This document shows, piece by piece, positions 31,508 through 39,962 of a stretch of 64,000 nt of DNA; position 1 is the first letter of the stretch, and each line of letters starts with the position of its first letter. The translations under genes were made by a program, and so were the position numbers. Below the pieces are notes generated by a model. That model was not told where the DNA came from. It saw only the letters and a list, made by a program, of their open reading frames with translations, and ran no database searches. Origin of the DNA: Actinomycetales bacterium (GTDB lineage: Bacteria > Actinomycetota > Actinomycetes > Mycobacteriales > Micromonosporaceae); the NCBI GenBank assembly GCA_002919305.1, contig PKFB01000021.1:1-64000 (forward strand), given 5' to 3'.

Positions 31508-31953
31508 CGCACTTCACCTCGTCCTACCTGGTCCCCGCCGGGAAGCATGAAATCTGCCCGCTTCAACATGCCGTCAAAGTCCAGCTTCATGTGCGCTTGC
31601 AACTCCTCGGCGGGCATGAACGGCTTCACCATATCCGCGAGCTTGTCAGCGGCCTCGGTCGCCGCACGCTGCACAGTCTCCACGATGGACTGAGCGAGGG
31701 CTCGAGAGTTGGGTTGCCGATAGATGCGGGGATCGAGCTCAAGCCGGATCAACTGGCCACGTGGCCCTACCGTCGCCTTGATGTACCCGTCAGGGGAGCT
31801 TGCGGTGACTTGGAGACGCTGAGCTGCCTGCTGGAACTCCTTCAGACCATCACGCAGCTTGTAGTAGTCCTCCATCATCGCTTCCAACTTCGCCCGGAGG
31901 TTGGCCACACGCTCCTGACGTGGTTGCTGCGGACGGTCCACAGTGCTCACTCC
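31504..31953 (-). CDS. YbaB/EbfC-family protein
   Basis: The predicted protein is 149 aa from GTG 31953, with GGAG about seven bases upstream; an in-frame extension to 31995 is less likely. The N-terminal helix (RVANLRAKLEAMMEDYYKL) is followed by strands with ASSPDGYIKATVGPRGQLIR and a C-terminal helical pair, the alpha-beta-alpha layout of YbaB/EbfC nucleoid-associated proteins. The SPDGxIxATVGPRGxL segment is typical of actinobacterial T7SS-linked members. It is first in the operon with the 121-aa protein and the giant. Bona fide YbaB binds DNA as a dimer; whether this T7SS-linked relative does so is unknown. Confidence 0.8.
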   Translation of the reverse strand, partial: GVSTVDRPQQPRQERVANLRAKLEAMMEDYYKLRDGLKEFQQAAQRLQVTASSPDGYIKATVGPRGQLIRLELDPRIYRQPNSRALAQSIVETVQRAATEAADKLADMVKPFMPAEELQAHMKLDFDGMLKRADFMLPGGDQVGRGEVR

Positions 31954-32191
31954 TACTCCAGCTTGTGTCTCCCGGAGCCTACTTAAGGGTCGCAAGCAAG
32001 GTCACTCCCCACAAGGTGGTAATCCTCCTGGATAAGGCACCGCCCCGAAGAAGCGATTACGAAACGTCGAGAGCGTTGACACAGACAGGTAGTGAAAAGA
32101 TCCGTCTAGCGCGGCAGTACCGTGAAGCACAGCTGAGGTGGCGTGAAGGTCCACACGAGCCACGGTGAAGCGGAGGCGGACGGAGCAGGCC

Positions 32192-32779
32192 ATGGATTAT
32201 CAAGCAGTGTTCTTCAAGCGAGAGCACGGCGGCGCCCCAGACGACTGGGCCGACGAGCAGATCCGCCGTGCCGCCCATACCCAACCACCAGCCGACCCAC
32301 CTCTGATCAATGCTCCACAAACCGGAGAAATTCACGACATAAAGCTGTCAGGGATACCTTGCCAAGTTTGGGTAGATGACCTGGCCGCCACCCGCCTCAT
32401 AACACTATCTTTTTTCAGTAGCCAATTCCACAAACGGATACGCTGCCAAGAGGAATACAGCTATCTACGAGATGGGGGCATGGGGTTCGCTAAAGCCTTC
32501 CGCCACCTATGCGAAACCATCCAACCCGAAGTCGCCGCCACCATCCTCTACCCCATCGACGATCTAGATGAATACCTAGACAATCTAGAAGAGCATGTCA
32601 TAAATTCTAACATTGAAAAACTTCTCAGCTATCGGTATGGGCTGCTCTACCTCAGCGATAGCTACGCCGAAAATCTAGATGCCCTTCTCCCCCTCGGCTC
32701 CCGAGATGAACTACCCTGTAGTACCGGACGTCTCCTTTTCGCTGGTACAGCACCCCCCCTATACAAACGCTGGTTCTAG
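32192..32779 (+). CDS. Unrecognised VFFK-family protein, copy 1 of 3
   Basis: The predicted protein is 195 aa. ATG 32192 has GGAG six bases upstream; the frame opens at 32165. It begins MDYQAVFFKRE, has DDWADEQIRRA next, a GMGFAKAFRHLCETIQPE block in the middle and ends RDELPCSTGRLLFAGTAPPL with a closing Arg-Trp. Those blocks recur in the next gene and, more weakly, in the minus-strand gene at 33551. No signal peptide or membrane helix. Codon use is AT-rich compared with neighbours; for instance 21 of 60 bases are G or C in 32581-32640. This suggests recent acquisition or relaxed selection. Family not recognised. Confidence 0.82.
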   Translation: MDYQAVFFKREHGGAPDDWADEQIRRAAHTQPPADPPLINAPQTGEIHDIKLSGIPCQVWVDDLAATRLITLSFFSSQFHKRIRCQEEYSYLRDGGMGFAKAFRHLCETIQPEVAATILYPIDDLDEYLDNLEEHVINSNIEKLLSYRYGLLYLSDSYAENLDALLPLGSRDELPCSTGRLLFAGTAPPLYKRWF

Positions 32780-32817
32780 CAACCACAATGACTATTGCCC
32801 CTTCCTAGGAGTAGGTC

Positions 32818-33420
32818 ATGGAGTACAGTCACCAAGCGGTGTTCTTCAAAACTGACGACAGCGACGGCACCCTAGAAGACTGGATCACCGAAAACCTGCG
32901 ACGCGCTATCCGTGCCCAACCACTAACCACCCCGCCTCTCCTCCACACCAACTCCCCCGATAACGAAAAGGTCGTTGAGATACAGCTATCCGGAGTAGCC
33001 TGCAAGGCTCACGCAGTCGATCTGAGTATCGCTCGCACCCTGCAACTCACAGTCTCAAGGGAAGACTTCCTAAAGCGAATAAAGTGCGAGGGACAGTTCA
33101 GTCACCTGCAGGACAGCGGCATGGGGTTCGCCGACGCCTTCCGCCACCTATGCGAAACCATCCAACCCGACGCCGCATTCTTCATATACGACCATATCAA
33201 CAACCCAAACGAGTATTTCGATAAATTAGAGGACCAAATCTACCTTCTTGAAACAGAAAAACTTATAAACGGCAAGTTCAGTTTGCTCTATCTCAACGAC
33301 ACCTACGCCGCCTTCCTTGGCGAATATTTCGTTCCAGGTACCCGAGACGAGCTACCCTGCAAGACTGGACGCCTTCTCTTTGCCGGCATAGCCCCGCCTC
33401 TGATTAACCGCTGGATCTAA
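32818..33420 (+). CDS. Unrecognised VFFK-family protein, copy 2 of 3
   Basis: The predicted protein is 200 aa with a GGAG ribosome-binding site before ATG 32818. Blocks: HQAVFFKTDD, LEDWITENLRRA, VACKAHAVDLS, GMGFADAFRHLCETIQPD, and RDELPCKTGRLLFAGIAPPL. It is 38 bp downstream of copy 1 and clearly a tandem duplicate; the segment around FRHLCETIQP is nearly identical in DNA as well. It is also AT-richer than the window average. The two conserved cysteines (LCET and LPCxTG) are shared with copy 1 only. Confidence 0.83.
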   Translation: MEYSHQAVFFKTDDSDGTLEDWITENLRRAIRAQPLTTPPLLHTNSPDNEKVVEIQLSGVACKAHAVDLSIARTLQLTVSREDFLKRIKCEGQFSHLQDSGMGFADAFRHLCETIQPDAAFFIYDHINNPNEYFDKLEDQIYLLETEKLINGKFSLLYLNDTYAAFLGEYFVPGTRDELPCKTGRLLFAGIAPPLINRWI

Positions 33421-33550
33421 AAGATCGAGCAGAACTGAGGCTTCTCAGATCAGGCCACTTGTCATTTGTCTTCCCAAGACAGGCCACGACACACTACCCC
33501 TAATGGCCGCTGGGCTTGATGACGGGCTCATCACCGTAGATCCGCCGATG

Positions 33551-34165
33551 TCATCCCCACCATCGGTTCTCGCCTGTACCGGCGAAGATCAACCGACCGT
33601 CTTCCACCGGTATTTCGTCACGTTCCCCAGGGGGTAGGAAGGTGTCCAGATCGGACGCAAAGCTACCGCTCAGGTACAGCAGGCCAAGCCGGCGCCGGAC
33701 CAGGGCAGGGGTATCGACTGTCAAGGCTTCCTGCGCCAGCTCTTCCAGCAGCTCCCACAGATCCGGTGGACGGTTCTTGACGATGGCCGCGACCTCGGGT
33801 TGGAGGATCTGACAGGCGTCTCGGAAGGCCTCAACGAGGCGTACCTCACCTACCGCCTCGCCGGCGTCGCCGCTTGTGCCGGTGTCGTCCGCGTCGGCGC
33901 TGATGAGTTGTATGAAGTCAGTGCTGGCGAACAGCAGCACCAAGGCCCACATGCCGGCCAAGTCAGCTCCTCGCATCCGGCACCGCAGCCCTCCGAACTC
34001 GACGTCAAGCTGCGGCCACTCCACCACGCCAGGACGTACCTCGACGGGGGACCCTATCGGCCTGACCGGCAGCCTCAACCGAATCACGCTCTCTTCCGCC
34101 CAAGACCTCGGATCCAATCCTGGTACGGGTGGCGTGAAGAACACCGCACAGAACTCACGACTCAC
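33551..34165 (-). CDS. Unrecognised VFFK-family protein, copy 3 of 3 (divergent, GC-rich)
   Basis: The predicted protein is 204 aa. Despite high GC and the opposite strand, it follows copies 1 and 2: EFCAVFFTPPV at the start, RSWAEESVIRLRL, LRCRMRGADLAGMWAL, VEAFRDACQILQPEVAAI, LGLLYLSGSFASDLDTFLP and GERDEIPVEDGRLIFAG. It lacks the late Cys (EIPVED in place of ELPCxT). It converges on copy 2, with about 130 bp between them in which no hairpin stands out. The same family in two base compositions indicates separate histories. Function unknown. Confidence 0.8.
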   Translation of the reverse strand: MSREFCAVFFTPPVPGLDPRSWAEESVIRLRLPVRPIGSPVEVRPGVVEWPQLDVEFGGLRCRMRGADLAGMWALVLLFASTDFIQLISADADDTGTSGDAGEAVGEVRLVEAFRDACQILQPEVAAIVKNRPPDLWELLEELAQEALTVDTPALVRRRLGLLYLSGSFASDLDTFLPPGERDEIPVEDGRLIFAGTGENRWWG

Positions 34166-34260
34166 GTCCTCACCCCCGCCGTACGACTCGCTCTTTTACA
34201 TCACCCATGCCCCACGCCGCCACGGGGGCCGACGTGCCCCTCACTGTGAAGCGGGCGTCC

Positions 34261-34914
34261 TCAGCCACGGCCGCCGCCCCGCGGGAGTGGAATGTCGCTA
34301 GCTATGTCGACTGACTGCCATATCGCCGGGCCGGCCGGAGGTACCGTCACCGTCCACCGCGCCACCCGCAGGAAGAAATCACCTCCTAGAACGTGGGTGT
34401 ATCGCACCCACGAATAGAAGGCCAGGAGCAGGTCGTCACCCGCCACCGTCACCCGGGGCTCATCCACCGTCGGCAGATTCGCCACCTCGGGGAACTGTTC
34501 CCGCAGTGTTGAGGCGGATTCCACCAATCCAACCGCGGCACTGGTCCACGGGTGGAACCACACCAGGATCTCGGCCAGCGCCTTCGGGGCCATCCCGTCC
34601 CGTAGTCGCCGCGCCAGTACCGCCACATCCGCGGCGTCATTGAGATGGTGTATGTCGCCTTCGCGAGTGATCAGGAATGCATCGACTGGGGTTCGTCCTC
34701 TGGTGAGTAGGTCATCCCGGCTCGCTTCCACCACCCGTGCCACCCAGGGCTCCCGCTGGATGGTGTACGGCTGCCGGGGTTCGCGGACCAGCAGGTCCAT
34801 CCACCGTGACCTGACCGCCACAGCATCGGACAGGACGGTGATGTCGAGCCGTTCGTTGGGCCCGGTCACCAGATACCGCCGAACGAGCCGCACCGCCAGG
34901 TCCGCGTCAACCAT
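34261..34914 (-). CDS. Unrecognised HLNDPA-family protein, single-repeat copy
   Basis: The predicted protein is 217 aa from ATG 34914, with AGGAG six bases upstream; the GTG at 34920 overlaps that site and is less likely. The family layout is: a helix VDADLAVRLVRRYL, strands with VAVRSRWMDLL, REPWVARVVEASRDDL, the signature IHHLNDAADVAVLARRLRDG followed by MAPKALAEILVWFHPWT, a VGLV strand, and C-terminal strands ending RWTVTVPPAGPAIW. No signal or membrane segment. Four copies of this unit occur between here and 37258. I do not recognise it. Confidence 0.82.
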   Translation of the reverse strand: MVDADLAVRLVRRYLVTGPNERLDITVLSDAVAVRSRWMDLLVREPRQPYTIQREPWVARVVEASRDDLLTRGRTPVDAFLITREGDIHHLNDAADVAVLARRLRDGMAPKALAEILVWFHPWTSAAVGLVESASTLREQFPEVANLPTVDEPRVTVAGDDLLLAFYSWVRYTHVLGGDFFLRVARWTVTVPPAGPAIWQSVDIASDIPLPRGGGRG

Positions 34915-35009
34915 TCCCACTCCTCATTCCCGTTCCGTACCCCCTCGGGGTCACTGTGAGCCGGCGCGCCGCGTACCCATCCTGCCGAGTCCGTGCCAGC
35001 TGGGCGGGT

Positions 35010-36404
35010 TCATATCCTCGGGTCTGGCAGACCACGCCAGGCGACCGGTACCCCGCTGACAAGCTCTCGCCAGGCCCAGACCGCCGGTCCGCGGGGTGGG
35101 ACGGTCACCATCCATGCGAGTACGCCCAATCGCATATCGGTCGGGCCTCGGCCCTGCCGCGTCCAAGAAAAGAATTCCAGCGTCAGATCGTTTCTCTCGG
35201 GCTCCGCGGCGTGCACGACCGGACCGGTGACCTCAGGCAGATCCTTGGCCTCTGGGAACAACGCCGGCAGATCATCCGGCGCGGTGACCACCCCCACCTG
35301 TGGCTGGGGCGACGGCCAGAACCACACCAGAACCTCGGCCAGCGCCTCCGGAGCCATGCCCTCCCACAGCCACTGCGCCAACCGGGCCACCTGGCTGGGA
35401 TCGTTGAGGTGCAGCACATCGCCGCCCCGTTGGACGACGAACAGGTTGGAAAGGCGCTCCGGACCGTTGTCCGTCCCCGGCTCCTCGACGATCTCCATGA
35501 TCTGGTCCACCCAGGGCTCCCGCGCCAGCAGCAGGTCGTCACGACGGTGGACAGAAAACCGCACAAATCGGCCGGCCTTGACGGTCAGCACGCCATCACC
35601 GGTCACGACGGTCTCTGTCACCGGAACGGCAACGCGGGAATGACGCTCGGCCAGAAGGCGCTCCACCGTCTGCACCGCCGTGTCCCGATCGGCAAAGGAC
35701 CATTCCGGTACGTCCGGCTTCTCATCGGGAAGGTCGTGTGAGCGACCGATGACTGGCTTCGCTACCCGTCCCCGGCTAGGGACCGGAACCCCCCACACCA
35801 CGTCATAGGCGATCCACGTCGCCGGCCCGTCCACCGGAACCGTCACCCGCCACGCGAGGATCTCCAACCAGCGGAGAGCATTCCGACGGCGCCGCCAGGA
35901 ATGAAATTCCAGCACCACCTCATCAGCTTCGGTACGCCGTATGCGGGGAGACGCCACCTCAGGCAGATCAGCGGCTTCCTGTTCCGACACCAGGCTCTTG
36001 AGCTCTCCTGGGTCACGGATCAATCCCACCTGGTCCGGGGTCCACGGATGGAACCACACCAGGATCTCAGCCAGCGCCTCCGGGGCCATCCCATCCCGCA
36101 GCCGCCGCGCCAGCAGAGCCACATGAGCGGGATCGTTGAGGTGATACTCCTCTCCATCGGAGAGTAGGGCGAACATCTCCGACGCGTAACGCCCCTCCGT
36201 CACCGCGTGGCTCACGCATTCCACTACCTCAGCCACCCACGGTTCGCGGGCCAGTGGGATATCCGGACGCGTCTGGAACAGGCGAGCCGTCTGTCCGGTG
36301 ATGACACGGACCCCGTCGCTGGTCTCCTCGGCCTTGGCCCGCCCCTTCCAGGAGGGCAACATGTACTGTTCCAGCAACCGCACCGCGGTCCGCCCGTCAA
36401 CCAT
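35010..36404 (-). CDS. Unrecognised HLNDPA-family protein, two fused repeats
   Basis: The predicted protein is 464 aa, about twice the size of its neighbours. ATG 36404 follows a GAGGG site. Repeat 1 (about residues 1-215) carries YHLNDPAHVALLARRLRDG and ILVWFHPWTPDQVGLI; repeat 2 (about 225-464) carries LHLNDPSQVARLAQWLWEG and VLVWFWPSPQPQVGVV. The repeats are joined by a short charged linker (EKPDVPEWSFADRD). The unit boundary shows that the single-copy genes are complete domains. All three genes of the family run on the minus strand with 95-206 bp gaps. Confidence 0.83.
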   Translation of the reverse strand: MVDGRTAVRLLEQYMLPSWKGRAKAEETSDGVRVITGQTARLFQTRPDIPLAREPWVAEVVECVSHAVTEGRYASEMFALLSDGEEYHLNDPAHVALLARRLRDGMAPEALAEILVWFHPWTPDQVGLIRDPGELKSLVSEQEAADLPEVASPRIRRTEADEVVLEFHSWRRRRNALRWLEILAWRVTVPVDGPATWIAYDVVWGVPVPSRGRVAKPVIGRSHDLPDEKPDVPEWSFADRDTAVQTVERLLAERHSRVAVPVTETVVTGDGVLTVKAGRFVRFSVHRRDDLLLAREPWVDQIMEIVEEPGTDNGPERLSNLFVVQRGGDVLHLNDPSQVARLAQWLWEGMAPEALAEVLVWFWPSPQPQVGVVTAPDDLPALFPEAKDLPEVTGPVVHAAEPERNDLTLEFFSWTRQGRGPTDMRLGVLAWMVTVPPRGPAVWAWRELVSGVPVAWRGLPDPRI

Positions 36405-36610
36405 CCGTACCCTCGCGCTTCATCCTCGAACGGTTCGGCTCGCTCGCCGAGCTGTCAGCCCGCCGACCTCATAGATCGACTTACCCCACCTGCGCAATCG
36501 CTGTTCTGCGTTGTCTGCTCTATCAGACTTCTGCCCGCGTACCGCTCCTGCCGTGACAACGTCGGGATCGGTGGGGTGGCACCGTGCCGCTACGTCGCCC
36601 AGGTCCCCCA

Positions 36611-37258
36611 TCAGTCCTCCGATCCGGCCCAGGGTAGCGGGATGTCGCGGACTACATCGATCCTCTGCCACGTCGCTGGCCCGAAAGGGGGGATGGTGAC
36701 GATCCATTCCAGAACCCGCAGCAACGGCACGCCCCCTAGAGATGAGGAGTACTGGATCCACGAGAAGAATGTCAGGACGAAGTCTTCACCAGACTGAGCA
36801 AGAGTCGGCGGGGTCACCGGGGGTAGCTCTACCCCTGGGAACTCTTCGGTCAGATCTTCGGCCCTTCTGACCAGGCCGACCTGAGCGCTGGTCCATGGGT
36901 GGTAACGGACCAGTACCTCGGCCAGTGCCTCCGGGGCCATCCCATCCCGCAGCTTGCGTGCCAGCACGGCGACGTGCGCGGCGTCGTTGAGGTGAAACTC
37001 GTCCTCCTCGTGAGACAGCACGAAAACGTCTGAGACCTCCCGCCCTTCGGTGACCAGGTCCTCCCGCGTCACCTCCACTATGTCGGTCACCCACGGCTCA
37101 GCTTCGATCGCCAACGGCGGATGAGGACGATGGGCTACCAGATCCTTCCATTTCGTACGCACCGTCACCGCGTCAGGGAAAACCTCGACCTCGAGTACCT
37201 CATCACCACTCAACAGATATCGCCGGATGAGCCTGACGGCAGCCTCGGCGTTCATCAT
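36611..37258 (-). CDS. Unrecognised HLNDPA-family protein, single-repeat copy (first in array)
   Basis: The predicted protein is 215 aa. The frame opens at 37336, but GGGGAG sits just before GTG-ATG-ATG at 37261-37253, so ATG 37258 (or 37255) is the likely start. It shows the unit structure: NAEAAVRLIRRYLLSG, VTVRTKWKDL, EPWVTDIVEVTREDLV, FHLNDAAHVAVLARKLRDG, MAPEALAEVLVRYHPWT, VGLVRRAEDL, and a C-terminal strand pair with WIVTIPPFGPATW. It is divergent from the mycosin gene. Confidence 0.82.
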   Translation of the reverse strand: MMNAEAAVRLIRRYLLSGDEVLEVEVFPDAVTVRTKWKDLVAHRPHPPLAIEAEPWVTDIVEVTREDLVTEGREVSDVFVLSHEEDEFHLNDAAHVAVLARKLRDGMAPEALAEVLVRYHPWTSAQVGLVRRAEDLTEEFPGVELPPVTPPTLAQSGEDFVLTFFSWIQYSSSLGGVPLLRVLEWIVTIPPFGPATWQRIDVVRDIPLPWAGSED

Positions 37259-37634
37259 CACCGCTCCCCTCTCCCAGGCTGGCGACACGCTCACAGGCGT
37301 CGAAGTCGCCCGGCGTACCACCCGCCGCCTCACCACCGTGCCACCATGCCGCTATGTCACCGCAGTCACCAGGTCGGTGAAGTCCGTCAGCACTCGGCGT
37401 GCCGTCCGGTGGTGAGCTGTACCGTATCTGGGCGGATCTCCCACGGCAGCTTCGTCAGCCCATTACCACCCGATCCACAAATACCCACCGAGCCATGGGT
37501 CCCACACCGTCGGATGTCGTGCCCTGAAACGTCGCGCTGTCGCACTACCATCGCGGGCAGCGAGTGGAGCGCGATGGGTCACGGGCGGGGCTGACGTGGA
37601 CATATCGGTAGCGACACAACGGAGGTGGTGCGGC
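37259..37634. other. Divergent intergenic region before the first mycosin
   Basis: About 375 bp between the HLNDPA array and the mycosin start. It must hold promoters for both directions, but I see no convincing -35/-10 pair or strong palindrome. Short frames in it have no family features. Confidence 0.4.
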
Positions 37635-38936
37635 ATGCGGCGTGCGGCGGCGACCGTCGCAGCGCTGACAGCGTTAGCCACGGTGGCGCTCCCGATACCG
37701 GCATTCTCACCTGCCCCGGCCTCAGCCCATGTCGCGACGCAGCAACGCCCACGGAACTGCGCCCAACCCGGCCCTGTGATCACCACCATCCCCTGGCAGC
37801 AGCGGCTTCTTGATCCGGAGCGGATCTGGCCCTTGACCGACGGCAGTGGCGTCACGGTCGCGGTGCTGGACTCAGGTGTGGAGGCCGCACATCCGCAGCT
37901 GACGGGTGTAGTCGAGCGGGGCGCCGACTTCCTCTTCGACGACGGGGGTGGCCGAGCAGATGACGACTGCTCTGGTCACGGAACCGCGGTAGCCAGCATT
38001 ATCGCGGCGCAGCGCATCTCGGGTGTCGGCTTCCACGGATTCGCCCCCGGTGCCAGGATCCTGCCGGTACGCATCAGCGAGGAGGAGACCGCCGGGGATG
38101 GGGATGATGACAACACCGTCTCCCCCTCGGAGTTTGCCGAGGCGATCCGGTGGGCCGCCGATCAACCAGGGGTACAGGTCATCAACCTGTCGGTGATCGT
38201 GTTGCAGGATCACCCTGACATAGCCGAGGCGGTGCAGTACGCCCTCGACCGCGACATCGTGATCGTGGCGGCGGTGGGCAATCTTTATGAGGAGGGCAAC
38301 CCTACGCCATACCCCGCTGCCTATCCAGGTGTCATCGGCGTGGGTGCCGTGAGCGAGACGTTGGAGCGGGTCTCGGAGTCACAGGTCGGCAACTACGTAG
38401 ACCTTGTGGCGCCCGGGGCAAACATCATCGCGGCTTCGCGACCTCTGGGGCACCTCAGCTACACCGGGACCAGTTTCGCCACCGCCTTCGTGTCCGCCAC
38501 AGCGGCGCTGATCCGCAGTTACCGTCCTGATTGGACCGCGGAGCAAGTGGCGCAACAGTTGATGTTCACCGCCTCCCCCATCTCGGGGGCGTGGCCGACG
38601 CAGCAGTACGGCCACGGGCTACTGGATCCTTACCGGGCGGTGACCGAAGAGATTGATCCCTCCGGCGAACCGGTGGCACAGCCCGCGTTGAGTACGCCAC
38701 CCCCCGATCCGGCCGTCGTGGCCCAGCAAAAGCACGACGCGTGGACCCGCCGGATAGCGTTGGGGATCGGCGGCGGAATCCTCGGTCTAGCCGTGATCAT
38801 CATCGCCGCTGCGGCGTTGTTGCCGCGGGGTCGGGCACGCCGGTGGCGTCCTGGACGATACGTCCCCTTACCGTCTGATCCCCCGTCGTTGCCCGCCGGT
38901 ATCACGCTGTTTGAAAAGCCGCCCCGCCAGTCCTGA
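37635..38936 (+). CDS. mycP: Mycosin (T7SS subtilisin-like serine protease)
   Basis: The predicted protein is 433 aa from ATG 37635, chosen because GGAGG lies eight bases upstream and the signal peptide then starts MRRAAATVAALTALATVAL; the frame extends to a GTG at 37596. The subtilase triad is intact: Asp in VAVLDSGV (about residue 79), His in CSGHGTAVAS (about 115) and Ser in GTSFATAF (about 280). A C-terminal helix (RIALGIGGGILGLAVIII) followed by Arg-rich residues anchors it in the membrane with the protease outside. In mycobacteria MycP stabilises the ESX membrane complex and cleaves substrates. It opens the ecc region and converges on the WXG100 pair, with terminator hairpins between. 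Confidence 0.93.
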   Translation: MRRAAATVAALTALATVALPIPAFSPAPASAHVATQQRPRNCAQPGPVITTIPWQQRLLDPERIWPLTDGSGVTVAVLDSGVEAAHPQLTGVVERGADFLFDDGGGRADDDCSGHGTAVASIIAAQRISGVGFHGFAPGARILPVRISEEETAGDGDDDNTVSPSEFAEAIRWAADQPGVQVINLSVIVLQDHPDIAEAVQYALDRDIVIVAAVGNLYEEGNPTPYPAAYPGVIGVGAVSETLERVSESQVGNYVDLVAPGANIIAASRPLGHLSYTGTSFATAFVSATAALIRSYRPDWTAEQVAQQLMFTASPISGAWPTQQYGHGLLDPYRAVTEEIDPSGEPVAQPALSTPPPDPAVVAQQKHDAWTRRIALGIGGGILGLAVIIIAAAALLPRGRARRWRPGRYVPLPSDPPSLPAGITLFEKPPRQS

Positions 38937-38974
38937 CCGAGTTTTCCCAAGGCGCTATCTGCAGACATGACGAC

Positions 38975-39055
38975 GGGGATCTTCGAGGTACTCGTACCTT
39001 GAAGACCCCCGTAACGCTTCTGTATGCCGGAACCGGCCGGTTGGTTCCGATTTTT
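38975..39055. terminator. Two hairpins between mycosin and WXG100 genes
   Basis: The first hairpin pairs 38975-38991 with 38994-39010 (GGGG, TCTTC and AGGTAC arms with one mismatch and one wobble). The second pairs CGGAACC at 39028-39034 with GGTTCCG at 39043-39049, followed by ATTTTT. The pair lies between convergent genes, and the second has a real T-tract on the + strand, so it should terminate mycosin transcription. Confidence 0.75.
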
Positions 39056-39069
39056 GGTGAATCAGCCGA

Positions 39070-39366
39070 TCACTGGAAGAGGGACGCCGCGTTGCTGTCG
39101 CTCTGCTTAACGGCGGGCACCGCCTCAGCGACCGCGGTGGCGATGTTCCCCAGGATCGTGTCCAGGTCGGCAGCGGCCTGATCCCATTGGGCCTGACGGG
39201 CCTGGTAAGAGGTCAAAGCCTCACCTTCCCAGTCGGCCGTGAACCGGGAAATGTACTGCTTCAAGTTGTCCAGCTGAGTCTGAAGCCTCCGCTGTCCCTG
39301 GCGAAGGTTGTCGTGCAGCGCGTCCAGATCGCTATAGCCAATCCGGAACAGGTCGTCGCCAGACAT
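39070..39366 (-). CDS. WXG100 (ESAT-6-like) protein
   Basis: The predicted protein is 98 aa: two helices joined by a turn with Trp-Glu-Gly in FTADWEGEALTSYQ, the WXG motif at mid-length as expected for the WXG100 family. ATG 39366 has GGGAGGT upstream. These proteins form helical-hairpin dimers and are exported by the Ecc machine without a Sec signal. It is 28 bp downstream of another helical gene of similar type, the usual two-gene arrangement encoding a heterodimer. The C-terminal tail (SDSNAASLFQ) lacks an obvious YxxxD/E export signal, which may be supplied by the partner. Confidence 0.92.
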   Translation of the reverse strand: MSGDDLFRIGYSDLDALHDNLRQGQRRLQTQLDNLKQYISRFTADWEGEALTSYQARQAQWDQAAADLDTILGNIATAVAEAVPAVKQSDSNAASLFQ

Positions 39367-39394
39367 GCCTTATTTACCTCCCGCTCTCGTCGAC

Positions 39395-39766
39395 TCACGC
39401 CCCGCCACGCAGCACGCTCATGTCCAGGCTTATGCCTTCAGCACCACCGGTCGCAGCAGCAGCGCGGTTGATGCTCTCCATGATCTGCTGGTCGGTCTGG
39501 CCGAAGTTCCTACCGGCGCTCTCAATACCATCAGCGATCCGCGACAGCGCGTCGTTCAGCGCGTTCGTCTCGTCGCTCCAGCGGATCATCACGTTCTGGA
39601 ACGCGGTACCACCTTGACCGACGAACGCCGGCGCGGCGGCCTGAACCGCACTCTGCAGCGCGTTCAGCATGTTGACGAGCTCGTCCCTGACCTCGCGCAC
39701 ATGATTAGCGCCGTTTTGTAGCTCGATGAGTGATGCTTGAGTCGTACCACTCACAGCGGAACTCAC
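39395..39766 (-). CDS. WXG100-like partner protein lacking a canonical WXG
   Basis: The predicted protein is 123 aa, helical, from GTG 39766. The turn that normally holds WXG reads APAFVGQGGTAFQ, so Trp is replaced by Phe-Val around a Gly. The first helix (IELQNGANHVREVRDELVNML) and second helix (WSDETNALNDALSRIADGI) fit an ESAT-6-like hairpin. It is the first gene of the pair with the WXG100 gene at 39070 and is probably its dimer partner. The 20-residue C-terminal extension is Gly/Ala-rich and ends SVLRGGA, without a clear YxxxD/E motif. Confidence 0.85.
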   Translation of the reverse strand: MSSAVSGTTQASLIELQNGANHVREVRDELVNMLNALQSAVQAAAPAFVGQGGTAFQNVMIRWSDETNALNDALSRIADGIESAGRNFGQTDQQIMESINRAAAATGGAEGISLDMSVLRGGA

Positions 39767-39901
39767 CCCCGCCAGTTCTCATCGTCGTCCGGCTTTCGGA
39801 ACGACGCACCTCGCAACCCGCTTTGGGGTCTTCCTGCCGGAGACGGTAACCCTTAGAGGCAAGTCTCGGCTAGCACCCAGTTCATCGTTGTGGATAACGA
39901 G

Positions 39902-39912
39902 TCCACACTGGA
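39902..39912. promoter_or_regulatory. TCCACANTGGA motif, copy upstream of the WXG pair
   Basis: TCCACACTGGA lies in the 196-bp gap between the EccB stop and the WXG-like start, about 135 bp before the latter. Closely similar elements occur at 49535, 49625 and 49836, with a partial one near 45273 upstream of EccC. TCCA and TGGA are inverted half-sites. A role as operator is a guess from recurrence. Confidence 0.3.
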
Positions 39913-39962
39913 TGGTGAAACTTTGGTGCTTAACTAAGCCGGACTTGTCAAGAAGAACGACG

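Noticed and set aside
32076..32104. TTGACA considered as a -35 box upstream of the VFFK genes
   Set aside because: No acceptable -10 hexamer 16-18 bp downstream.
37121..37594. 157-codon plus-strand frame before the mycosin
   Set aside because: Its first part overlaps the HLNDPA gene antisense and the rest has no family features or start signal.
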